Shown in pieces: positions 43,675 to 51,097 of a DNA stretch of 52,973 nt. The notes beneath the pieces were generated by a model, which was given only the letters and a program-made list of their open reading frames with translations, did not search any database and was not told where the DNA came from. Position numbers and translations under genes: made by a program. The DNA comes from a bacterium (GTDB lineage Bacteria; Pseudomonadota; Alphaproteobacteria; Acetobacterales; Acetobacteraceae). The DNA lies in NCBI GenBank assembly GCA_027311165.1, contig DAICZL010000161.1:1-52973 (forward strand). The letters are read 5' to 3'. How positions within the stretch are numbered: position 1 is the first letter of the stretch; each line of letters starts with the position of its first letter.

Positions 43675-44880
43675 ATGGCTGAACCCGGTGCAGAAGTCGC
43701 TCAGATTGCACAGCTCGCCACATCCGGTGAACGGATGGTCGAGCGGCTGCGTAAGCACGCCTTCCTGCCAGATCGCAGGAAGTCGTTGAACTTGAGGTTC
43801 GGGATTATGGAGGCATCCCAACTGCTGGGGTGTTCTCCGAATCGAATCCGAGCCGCCGAAGAAGATGGTCGCCTTTCCCCTCCTCCGGAGGGGAGTACAC
43901 GTCGGCGCCTTGGTTACGGGATCGAAGATATCCTCCATATGCGGGAGGTCTTGGCCGCGTCCCCTCGGAGGGGGCCGAAAGACCATGCGGCAATCATCGC
44001 GGTCCAGAACTTCAAAGGCGGAGTCGGGAAATCCACGATCACCACACACCTAGCGCACTACCTGGCGATCCAGGGCTATCGGGTGCTTGTGGTTGATTGC
44101 GATAGCCAAGCCACGACTACGACCCTGTTCGGCTTCAATCCCCATTTCCAAATTCCACAAGAGGCGACGCTCTACCCCTACCTCGCATTGGAAGCGACGC
44201 AGGATGATTTGGGGTATGCGATCCACCGCACACCCTGGCCAAATGTCGATCTTATTCCCAGTTGCCTCCAACTTTTCGATGTCGAGTACGAGCTGGCAGC
44301 AGCCGGTGCGACGGGCGAGAGTGTGATTTCCGCACGATTTAGGAAGCTTCGAGAGGGTCTCCGGAATGCGGCGGAGAACTACGACGTAGTTATCCTGGAT
44401 CCACCTCCCGCTCTCGGCACGATCAGTTTGGCGGTCATGCAAGCCGCCACTTCGGTGCTCGTTCCCCTCGCGGCGACGACGCCGGATTTTTGCTCGACGG
44501 TTCAGTTTCTCTCAATGATGAGTCAGGTGTTGGCTCAGCTGCGCGAAGTTGGATTCGAGACAAACTACGATTTTGTACGCATCATTTGCTCGCGTCATGA
44601 CGTAAATGACCCCTCTCAAAGCATGGTCTTGAAGGTCATGGAGGAAGCGTTTGGGGCGACCCTGCTTCCGAACGCCGTCCTTGATTCAGCCGAGATCAGT
44701 CACGCCGCCTTGCGGATGATGACGGTCTATGAGTTGGAGAAGCCCATCGGCACTGCGCGCACCCACAAGCGGTGCCGGGGGAATCTGGATGAGGTCATGG
44801 CGCAGGTGGAGCATCTCATCCGCCGCTCCTGGCACCGCGCCCAGCCCGCTTCACTGGAGGAGCGCCTCAATGTCGCGTAG
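43675..44880 (+). CDS. repA: RepA, ParA-type partition ATPase
   Basis: 401 aa. N-terminal winged-helix region (LRFGIMEASQLLGCSPNRIR, RRRLGYGIEDILHMREVL) followed by the deviant Walker A KGGVGKST (~115-122), Walker A' VVDCDSQATTTTLFG and DVVILDPPPALG. This is the type Ia ParA/RepA of repABC plasmids, which segregates plasmid copies with RepB and represses the operon. The repB start lies 11 nt before its stop. Confidence 0.93.
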   Translation: MAEPGAEVAQIAQLATSGERMVERLRKHAFLPDRRKSLNLRFGIMEASQLLGCSPNRIRAAEEDGRLSPPPEGSTRRRLGYGIEDILHMREVLAASPRRGPKDHAAIIAVQNFKGGVGKSTITTHLAHYLAIQGYRVLVVDCDSQATTTTLFGFNPHFQIPQEATLYPYLALEATQDDLGYAIHRTPWPNVDLIPSCLQLFDVEYELAAAGATGESVISARFRKLREGLRNAAENYDVVILDPPPALGTISLAVMQAATSVLVPLAATTPDFCSTVQFLSMMSQVLAQLREVGFETNYDFVRIICSRHDVNDPSQSMVLKVMEEAFGATLLPNAVLDSAEISHAALRMMTVYELEKPIGTARTHKRCRGNLDEVMAQVEHLIRRSWHRAQPASLEERLNVA

Positions 44881-45901
44881 TCCTCAGAAGACTTACCTTG
44901 ATCGTCTCCTCACACCCGAGGGTGCCCCCGTGCAAGAAGAGCGCGAGAACGATCAGCGCGCGTCTTCACCGCGTGGGTCGCTTTTGCTAACCCGAGCGAA
45001 CACGCTTGAGCGCATTGGATCAGGCGAGCTGAAGCAGGTCGCCCAGGTTCGGCTTGACCCGAAACGGTGCCGGATTTGGCCCGGTAACGGGCGAAACTAT
45101 GCGGCGCTCAATTACGACCGGTGCAAAGATCTCATCGATTCGATGATCGCCGAGGGGGGGCAGAAGGTGCCTGCCCTGGTGCGCAAGCTGAAGAACGACC
45201 CCGATCATGACTACGAAGTGATCTATGGGTCGCGGCGGCATTGGGCGACATCTTGGCTGCGGGCCAACAATTATCCGGAGTTCGTGTTCCTGGCTGAAGT
45301 CCGGGACCTCGATGACGAAGCCGCCTTTCGATTGGCGGATTTGGAAAACCGAGCCCGGCAAGACATCACGGAGTTCGAGCGAGCCAAGAACTACGCGGCG
45401 GCTTTGCCAGTGCACTATGACGGCAAGCAGACCAAGATGGCTGAGCGGCTCAATATTTCCAAGAGCTTGCTGTCGAAGATGATCGCGTTCGCTAACGTCA
45501 GCGATAAGATCATGGTGGCGTTTGCCGTGCCTGGCGAGCTGAGTCTGAGGCAGGGCTATTCGCTCGCACAGGCAGTTTCGACGCCTGGTGCGGAGGCACG
45601 CGCATCGCGTGCGGCTGGAGTCATTGTCAAAGAGAATGCGGCACACGTTGAAGCAGGGAAGGGGGCTCTGCCGACGCCCTCAGTCCTCGCGAGGCTTTTG
45701 TCGGCGGCGAGCGGTGAGACAGCAGCGAAGGTTGATCCGCGGCAGGTTCTCTATCAAGGGAAGCCTGTAGTGACCGTGCTCGATGAAAATCGAAAGGGCG
45801 TGCGGGTCCAGGTTCATTCCGGAACAGGCGCCGACCTGGAGGCTATTGTTGAGAGCTTGAGAGAGGCGTTGCAAGGCTCGAGCTTAGGGGCGGTCAAGTG
45901 A
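44870..45901 (+). CDS. repB: RepB, ParB-type partition protein
   Basis: 343 aa. ParB/Srx N-terminal region (YEVIYGSRRHWATSWL) and central HTH (TKMAERLNISKSLLSKMIAF, ~185-204) that should bind parS. The ATG overlaps repA by 11 nt and GGAGGAG is well placed. Three parS-like sites are nearby, one only 108 bp after its stop. The atypical parS suggests its HTH specificity may differ from common RepB proteins. Confidence 0.93.
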   Translation: MSRSPQKTYLDRLLTPEGAPVQEERENDQRASSPRGSLLLTRANTLERIGSGELKQVAQVRLDPKRCRIWPGNGRNYAALNYDRCKDLIDSMIAEGGQKVPALVRKLKNDPDHDYEVIYGSRRHWATSWLRANNYPEFVFLAEVRDLDDEAAFRLADLENRARQDITEFERAKNYAAALPVHYDGKQTKMAERLNISKSLLSKMIAFANVSDKIMVAFAVPGELSLRQGYSLAQAVSTPGAEARASRAAGVIVKENAAHVEAGKGALPTPSVLARLLSAASGETAAKVDPRQVLYQGKPVVTVLDENRKGVRVQVHSGTGADLEAIVESLREALQGSSLGAVK

Positions 45902-46008
45902 CTGAGGGCAGGGGGATCTACCTTTCAGTCCAACGGTTGTTTCTGCGAGGCGCAAGCTGGCGTACCGACATGCGGCCCGTGAACCTGGTTGAAAGACCAG
46001 CCATCCGG

Positions 46009-46026
46009 AGTTTCACGCGTGAAACT
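46009..46026. promoter_or_regulatory. parS-like centromere site 3
   Basis: Third exact copy of AGTTTCACGCGTGAAACT, located between repB and repC, a usual place for parS in repABC plasmids. Confidence 0.78.
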
Positions 46027-46189
46027 TTCCCCCCGGTCGGGGCCTCCGCCGGCGGCGAGCGTGCGACTCACCTCGCCACGCTTGCGCCACGGGTCTCTTT
46101 ACCGAATTGCCACCGGCATGTTGGTGCCGGCCGGCATGTCCTTCGTGTACCAGCAGGAGGCGCTATGCAGCGACGATGACCCACACCGC

Positions 46190-46219
46190 AAAATGAAAAG
46201 CCCGCCTTGCCGGGCGGGC
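46190..46219 (-). terminator. Rho-independent terminator of the ctRNA
   Basis: Minus strand stem GCCCGCC, loop CGGCAA, GGCGGGC, followed by TTTTCATTTT. The complementary plus strand also folds, so it may attenuate repC readthrough. Confidence 0.7.
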
Positions 46220-46264
46220 CTTTCGTGTAATCGCAACAGCCTCGGGGCTGTCAGGTAGTGCTGC
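46190..46264 (-). ncRNA. Candidate repABC countertranscribed RNA (IncA/inc-alpha)
   Basis: On the minus strand between repB and repC a promoter TTGCCC (46299-46294), 17-bp spacer, TATTCA (46276-46271) would start transcription near 46264. The ~75-nt RNA has a first hairpin ACAGCC-CCGA-GGCTGT (46251-46236) and ends in a strong terminator (46219-46190). This is the structure of ctRNAs that limit repC expression and set incompatibility. Confidence 0.65.
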
Positions 46265-46270
46265 AACTCC

Positions 46271-46299
46271 TGAATAGCATCTGAGAGCGACTCGGGCAA
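46271..46299 (-). promoter_or_regulatory. Promoter of the candidate ctRNA
   Basis: Sigma-70-like: TTGCCC at 46299-46294 and TATTCA at 46276-46271 with exactly 17 bp between. Directed away from repC. Confidence 0.55.
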
Positions 46300-46370
46300 G
46301 TTCGAATTGCCGTTCGAACATGCGCAGGGAAGCTTTGGTCGTTGCGATCCCGAAATTCAGGAGGATCATA

Positions 46371-47711
46371 ATGGACACCGCTCGCCGGGCGTCGGTGCTT
46401 AGCTGTGGCCAAGCACCAGGCCTACGCAAACTGACCCCCCAAATGCTGGGGACAATAGAAGTCGCCGAGACCCACAAGTTCACATCGGAAATGCAGCCTG
46501 GACAGGTCCTTGCTGCGTTCAAAGCCGCCGCGCCCTATCTCGGGCTGCGTCCGAACGTGGTTCACGCGATCGACTGGCTCTTCCGCTTCACCGACCCCCT
46601 AGACTGGCAGCCGTCCTCAAGGCCAATCGTTTGGCCATCCGCGGCGATGCAGCAGCAAGACCTTGGCCTCGGCCCAAGCCAGGTGAAGAACCTTAATCGC
46701 CATCTGGTCGAGCTCGGCCTGGTGGTGATGAGAGATAGTCCCAATGGCAAACGGTACGGGCGCCGAGACCCGCAGGGGCGGATCGTCGAGGCGTATGGGT
46801 TCGACCTGTCACCGCTAGCCAGCCGGTGCCCTGAGTTCCGCGCGCAGGCAGAGGCGGGGCGGGAAGAACGCGCACGCGTACAGGCCCTACGGCGCCGCGC
46901 CACAATCGCCCGCAACGGGATCCGGCAGCTCCTGGAGACTGCTGTTGAGCAGCGGATCGCCGGCGGGGACTGGGAGGCTCACCAGGAGGCTGCAACCACG
47001 GCGTCTAGAGGACTGGCTGCTTTGGGCAGTTCCGGCGAGATGGAGATGGCCGTTGCGAGGCTCGAGCGGCTCCAGAGCGATATGAGGCGATATCTCGAAG
47101 CGGCCCTCGAAGCAGTAGCGGCCCGCACCGACTCATGCCACTTACCTGTTAATAATAACCCCACGGAGCCAAAAAATTGGCCCCACATTACAACTACAAA
47201 CCAACTTCTCAATCTGAAAGATACTGTAATTGCTTTAGGGAAAAGTGGCTCGCTGCCAGTTTCCTCCGGGGAAAACCCCCCGTCCAGCGGGTTCGGAAGC
47301 CGCGTCGACAATCACCGGATAACGAGCACACAACACCGGCCGGGCAAAGTTCGAACCGACTCTGGTTCCCTCCTCAAGATTACGCCGGTGGAGCTGGTAA
47401 AGCTCGCACCTCGGCTGACGACATACCTCAACAACCAGGCGCCGAGCTGGCCCGAAATCGTAGATGCCGCTGACTGGCTCCGCGATGAGATGGGGATCTC
47501 CAAATACATCTGGGGCGACGCGTGCCTGGCCATGGGGCGGGAACAAGCCGCCATTGCAATCGCAATCGTCTCAGCAAAGCCGCCAGCCCACTTCCGCGGC
47601 AGCCCAGGTGGCTACTTCCACGGCATGGTCTCGAAGGCCAAAGCTGGGGAATTGCACCTGGCCCGGACCATTTGGGGTATGCGCGGCTCCGGTGAGCGCC
47701 AGCTGAAATGA
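46371..47711 (+). CDS. repC: RepC replication initiator (repABC family)
   Basis: 446 aa. The N-terminal RepC domain shows FKAAAPYLGLRPNVVHAIDW, LGLGPSQVKNLNRHLVELGL and DPQGRIVEAYGFDLSPLA; the C-terminal domain has WPEIVDAADWLRDEMGISK and GYFHGMVSKAKAGELHL. ATG 46371 is preceded by CAGGAGGATCATA, a very strong ribosome site, rather than the upstream frame. RepC alone can start replication and its gene usually contains oriV in an AT-rich stretch, here 47140-47248. Expression is limited by the ctRNA upstream. Confidence 0.93.
   Translation: MDTARRASVLSCGQAPGLRKLTPQMLGTIEVAETHKFTSEMQPGQVLAAFKAAAPYLGLRPNVVHAIDWLFRFTDPLDWQPSSRPIVWPSAAMQQQDLGLGPSQVKNLNRHLVELGLVVMRDSPNGKRYGRRDPQGRIVEAYGFDLSPLASRCPEFRAQAEAGREERARVQALRRRATIARNGIRQLLETAVEQRIAGGDWEAHQEAATTASRGLAALGSSGEMEMAVARLERLQSDMRRYLEAALEAVAARTDSCHLPVNNNPTEPKNWPHITTTNQLLNLKDTVIALGKSGSLPVSSGENPPSSGFGSRVDNHRITSTQHRPGKVRTDSGSLLKITPVELVKLAPRLTTYLNNQAPSWPEIVDAADWLRDEMGISKYIWGDACLAMGREQAAIAIAIVSAKPPAHFRGSPGGYFHGMVSKAKAGELHLARTIWGMRGSGERQLK
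47140..47248. other. AT-rich stretch inside repC, candidate oriV
   Basis: This segment of repC is markedly richer in A and T than its surroundings, including TTAATAATAACC and a small inverted repeat GCCAA-AAAA-TTGGC (47168-47181). repABC origins lie within repC at such a site. No experimental boundary can be read from sequence. Confidence 0.5.
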
Positions 47712-47797
47712 CACCACGACCAGGAGGATCCGCCGATAGCATCCATTCGCATGGGCTCGCGGTGAAGTGGGAAACCACAACAACCAGCGAGCCAACG

Positions 47798-48919
47798 ATG
47801 AGCCATTCGACAAACGTGAGAACCGCCTCATATAGCCAGCTGGCTGGCATCCCGAATGTCGACTTATCCGAAAATCTGAGAGCTGCCCTAGCCGCCGGAA
47901 AGAGGGCTACCGGGATAGCGGCAGAGGTGCTGGCACTTCGGGCAGGGCCGGGGAAGCTGACGCCTCAGGAGTATTTCTACTACCGCCTGTGGGACGCACC
48001 CCAAGAAGGGGCCGACAAGCAGCGCTTCGTGGGAAAGATCGCGCAGCACCCCATGCATGTTGCTGCAGGCGCGCGCGAATGGTTTGCCGCATCGGCAGAC
48101 AAGATCCTGTTTCAGTCCATCATGGACGGTGCGGGTCTGCGAACGCCGGAGCTGACCGCAATCACCCAGGCGGGCCGCTATCTGCCGACCGCCCCAACGA
48201 TAACAGATCCGGCCGCCCTGGCTGACAAGCTACGCGACCCCTCTATCTACCCGCTCTTCGCCAAACAGGTGGCCGGGAAATATAGCCTCTCCGTCTTGAG
48301 CGCAGACGGCTTCGACTCCGACGAGGTGATCCTCCTCGATGGAACACGACAGGACGTCGCCGACGTCGCAGTCTTGTTGGCTGACAGACCTGGCTTTCTT
48401 ATCCAGCATCGCCTTGCCCCGGCGCCGGATTTGGCCGCGCGTTTCGGACCTCGGCTTTGGTCCGCGCGCCTGCTGGTCCTGGTCACCCCGAGCGGCCCAG
48501 TGATCCACCGTGCCGTCGCCAAGATCGCAACGGGGACCAACCCAGCGGACAATTACTGGCGGCCGGGCAATCGGCTCGGGGCCATCGATCTGCCATCCGG
48601 ACACATCACCCGGGTGGTGCATGGCGCCGGCGCGGACCTGGTGGTCGATGCGCCGCACCCCGACACCGGCGCGGCCATCGTCGGCACGACCGTCCCAGGC
48701 TGGCAGGACCTGACCGATATGGTGCGAACGGCCAGCCAGGTTTTCGCCGGCATTCGCACACAGTCATGGGACATCGCGCTGACGGCTGACGGGCCGGTCT
48801 TCCTCGAACTGAACTATGGCGGCGACCTCAACCTGCACCAGCTCGCGCACGGGGCAGGGGTCCTGGACGAGCCGTACCGGGAGCATCTCCGGCGCTGCGG
48901 CTACCGCGGGAAGCTCTAA
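47798..48919 (+). CDS. ATP-grasp protein of the sugar-transfer-associated type
   Basis: 373 aa from ATG 47798. ATP-grasp features: FAKQVAGKYSLSVLSADGFD, LIQHRLAPAPDLAARFGP, ARLLVLVTPSGPVIHRA, and the late metal/ATP site SWDIALTADGPVFLELNYGG followed by DLNLHQLAHGAG. This resembles the sugar-transfer-associated ATP-grasp domain (PF14397 type). An upstream ATG at 47708 overlaps the repC stop (ATGA) and could be the true start, adding 30 unconserved-looking residues. Its role beside a replicator is unknown. Confidence 0.75.
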   Translation: MSHSTNVRTASYSQLAGIPNVDLSENLRAALAAGKRATGIAAEVLALRAGPGKLTPQEYFYYRLWDAPQEGADKQRFVGKIAQHPMHVAAGAREWFAASADKILFQSIMDGAGLRTPELTAITQAGRYLPTAPTITDPAALADKLRDPSIYPLFAKQVAGKYSLSVLSADGFDSDEVILLDGTRQDVADVAVLLADRPGFLIQHRLAPAPDLAARFGPRLWSARLLVLVTPSGPVIHRAVAKIATGTNPADNYWRPGNRLGAIDLPSGHITRVVHGAGADLVVDAPHPDTGAAIVGTTVPGWQDLTDMVRTASQVFAGIRTQSWDIALTADGPVFLELNYGGDLNLHQLAHGAGVLDEPYREHLRRCGYRGKL

Positions 48920-49232
48920 CCCGTAACTGGCTTCGGCCACCGAGCCCACGGCGCCAGACGCACCGTCATTCGCAAGCCTCACGCTGATACTCCCCGGGGC
49001 AAATGGGGAGACGGGATGGTGAGGGCTACCGCTGACGCCGGGCGTGCCGCAAGGGAAGCCGCTTCGCGGCCGCCCAGGGCTGGTGTTCATCGCGTAGGCG
49101 CGATGGACCCCCGGGCGCCCTTGCCCCGCGCCGGCTTCGCGGTCGGACGGTCTCCATGAGGGCGTGGTGAAGAGGATGGCTGACTCAGCCGCCCATAGCG
49201 CACCCGCCAATCCTCATCAGGAGAGATGTGCG
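48920..49232. other. Intergenic region with nested inverted repeats
   Basis: About 310 bp between the ATP-grasp gene and the Toprim-like gene have no supported gene. Several short G/C-rich inverted repeats are present (e.g. GGGAAGCCGCTTCGCGG near 49058). No promoter can be named with confidence. Confidence 0.35.
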
Positions 49233-50165
49233 ATGTCGGGGCATGACGCCGAACTGGATCAATTCAGGCAGGAGGTAAGCTGCGCCGTCCTATTGGAGCG
49301 GGCGACACCGCCCTGGCAGCTGGACCGCAAGGGCAGCACACGCCGCGCCCTGAAATACCGACGGCACCAGGGCGAAGTGGTCATCGTCAATCATGACGGG
49401 CGGGGCTGGTGGGATGCCCAGGGTTCCGCCAAAGGGGATGTGTTCGATCTCGTCCAATTCCTGAACCCCCACCTCAACTTCGGCCAAGTGCGGAAGGTGC
49501 TGCGGCCCTTTGTCGGGCTCTCCCCGACCTACCCGGAAGCCCTGCCCAAGCGTGAGACGTCCCAAGCCGACCGACCGCTGCCCGAGCGCTGGGCAAGCCG
49601 ACCTCGCCTACGGCCCGGTTCGCGCGCGTGGGACTACCTGACTGGGGCCCGCGCCCTCCCGCGCACCGTCCTTCTGGCCGCGAGCGAGGCCGACGCCGTA
49701 CGAGACGGGGCTTACAGGAGCGCGTGGTTCGCGCATCGTGATCCAGCCGGTCAGGTCTGCCACATCGAGGTTCGCGGCCCCGACTTCAAAGGCTCACTCC
49801 GTGGCGGGACCAAAACCCTGTTTCGGTTGACGGGCGGTCTCTCACCATGCCGGCTGGCCGTGCTCGAGGCGCCGATCGACGCGCTGAGCCTGGCGGCCCT
49901 CGAGAACATCCGGCGAGACACAATCTACGTGGCAACCGGCGGCGGGATAGGTCCTGGCACGATCGACGCGCTTCGAGCCGTCCTGACCGGCCTACGGGCG
50001 GCCGGGAGCGTCTTGGTGAGCGCCGCCGATGCAAACACCGCCGGCGATCGCTTTGCCAGCCAGCATCAAACTATCGCCGTCGAGGCCGGCATCCCATTCG
50101 AGCGATTGCGGCCAACCAACGGGACGGATTGGAACGATGTGCTGCGGCAGGGGAGGGGGGTATGA
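49233..50165 (+). CDS. Toprim/DUF3991-type primase-like protein
   Basis: 310 aa from ATG 49233 (GGAGAGA upstream). The N-terminal region (LEQ-type start DAELDQFRQEVSCAVLLERA, NHDGRGWWDAQGSAKGDVFD, VRKVLRPFVG) matches DUF3991-like zinc-finger-less primase N-termini; the C-terminal Toprim-like part shows LAVLEAPIDALSLAALE and SVLVSAADANTAGDRFA, then TDWNDVLRQG. Such proteins resemble mobile-element primases. Stop overlaps the next start by 4 nt (ATGA at 50162). Confidence 0.82.
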   Translation: MSGHDAELDQFRQEVSCAVLLERATPPWQLDRKGSTRRALKYRRHQGEVVIVNHDGRGWWDAQGSAKGDVFDLVQFLNPHLNFGQVRKVLRPFVGLSPTYPEALPKRETSQADRPLPERWASRPRLRPGSRAWDYLTGARALPRTVLLAASEADAVRDGAYRSAWFAHRDPAGQVCHIEVRGPDFKGSLRGGTKTLFRLTGGLSPCRLAVLEAPIDALSLAALENIRRDTIYVATGGGIGPGTIDALRAVLTGLRAAGSVLVSAADANTAGDRFASQHQTIAVEAGIPFERLRPTNGTDWNDVLRQGRGV

Positions 50166-51097
50166 AGCCCGACCGCGCCTGGGTGTTGCTCCCCTCCGGA
50201 CGTCGGCTCGATTTGTTGCAGCCCGACGCCGACGCATGGACGGATCGCGACCTGGCTATCAGCCTGTCACGAACGTATCGCTGGGGTGGCCATTCACGCT
50301 GGGAGCTGCCTCTCTCGGTCGCCCAGCACAGCCTGCTGGTGCTGGTGATGCGGCAGAAGATGAATGCGCTCCAGCCCATTTCACGGGCCGAAGCGTTGCT
50401 CGAACTGCTGCACGATGCCGAGGAAGGCTTTCTCTGCTTCGACCCGATCTCGCCTCTGAAGCCGCATCTCGGCGAAGACTTCAACAGCGTCAGCAATCGC
50501 CTGCGGGCCGCGATCGCCAACCGCTACGACATCCAGCCCTGGGAAGGCGCCGGCTACCTCCTTCACAAGCAGGCCGATCACCTGGCCGCGGCATCGGAAG
50601 CATTCCACGTCACGGGTTGGTCGCGGGAAGATATCCGGGACAGCTTGCACATCCGCCTGGATCCCGTCGCGGAAGACCCGCTGCCGCTCCTCGATGGAAT
50701 GCAGCCGTGGGAGCCGTGGCCGCCCCGGATCGCGGCAGCTTTGTTCCTGGCCAAGCTGCGCGAACTGACGCGCGCGGATGGAGATGTCGAACGGCCAGGC
50801 GACATGAGCGCCGTGGTCGAGCGGGAGCAGACCATCCGGACCCTGGCAACCAGCTTCTCCCGGTTGTCCCCGGGCCAGGGGCGCAGGGCCGTCTGGCCGC
50901 TCACCGGCAACAGCCTGACCGACACCTACGTCGTCGCGGAGGCGAATGACGGCTCCCAGACAGCGGAAGGCGTGGTCGTGGACGGCCATCGCGACGAGGA
51001 CGGCGCGTGGGACTTCGACGCGGATTTCACCTTGTTCACAACCGACGAGGAAATCCTCGTCTGCCACGGATACAATTGTCATGTTGAAATCCAGTAG
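50162..51097 (+). CDS. HD-domain phosphohydrolase (YfbR-like)
   Basis: 311 aa. HD motifs GHSRWELPLSVAQHSLLVLV and LELLHDAEEGFLCFD, then GYLLHKQADHLAAASEAF place metal-binding His and Asp in the order of YfbR/HD nucleotidases. A C-terminal ~80-aa extension (GRRAVWPLTGNSLTDTYVVA to HGYNCHVEIQ) is unrelated to YfbR and unknown. It overlaps both neighbours (4 nt left, 17 nt right). Confidence 0.82.
   Translation: MKPDRAWVLLPSGRRLDLLQPDADAWTDRDLAISLSRTYRWGGHSRWELPLSVAQHSLLVLVMRQKMNALQPISRAEALLELLHDAEEGFLCFDPISPLKPHLGEDFNSVSNRLRAAIANRYDIQPWEGAGYLLHKQADHLAAASEAFHVTGWSREDIRDSLHIRLDPVAEDPLPLLDGMQPWEPWPPRIAAALFLAKLRELTRADGDVERPGDMSAVVEREQTIRTLATSFSRLSPGQGRRAVWPLTGNSLTDTYVVAEANDGSQTAEGVVVDGHRDEDGAWDFDADFTLFTTDEEILVCHGYNCHVEIQ

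Noticed and set aside
45898-46179. Small ORF between repB and repC
   Set aside because: It crosses parS and the ctRNA region, with no ribosome binding site; non-coding explanation is better.
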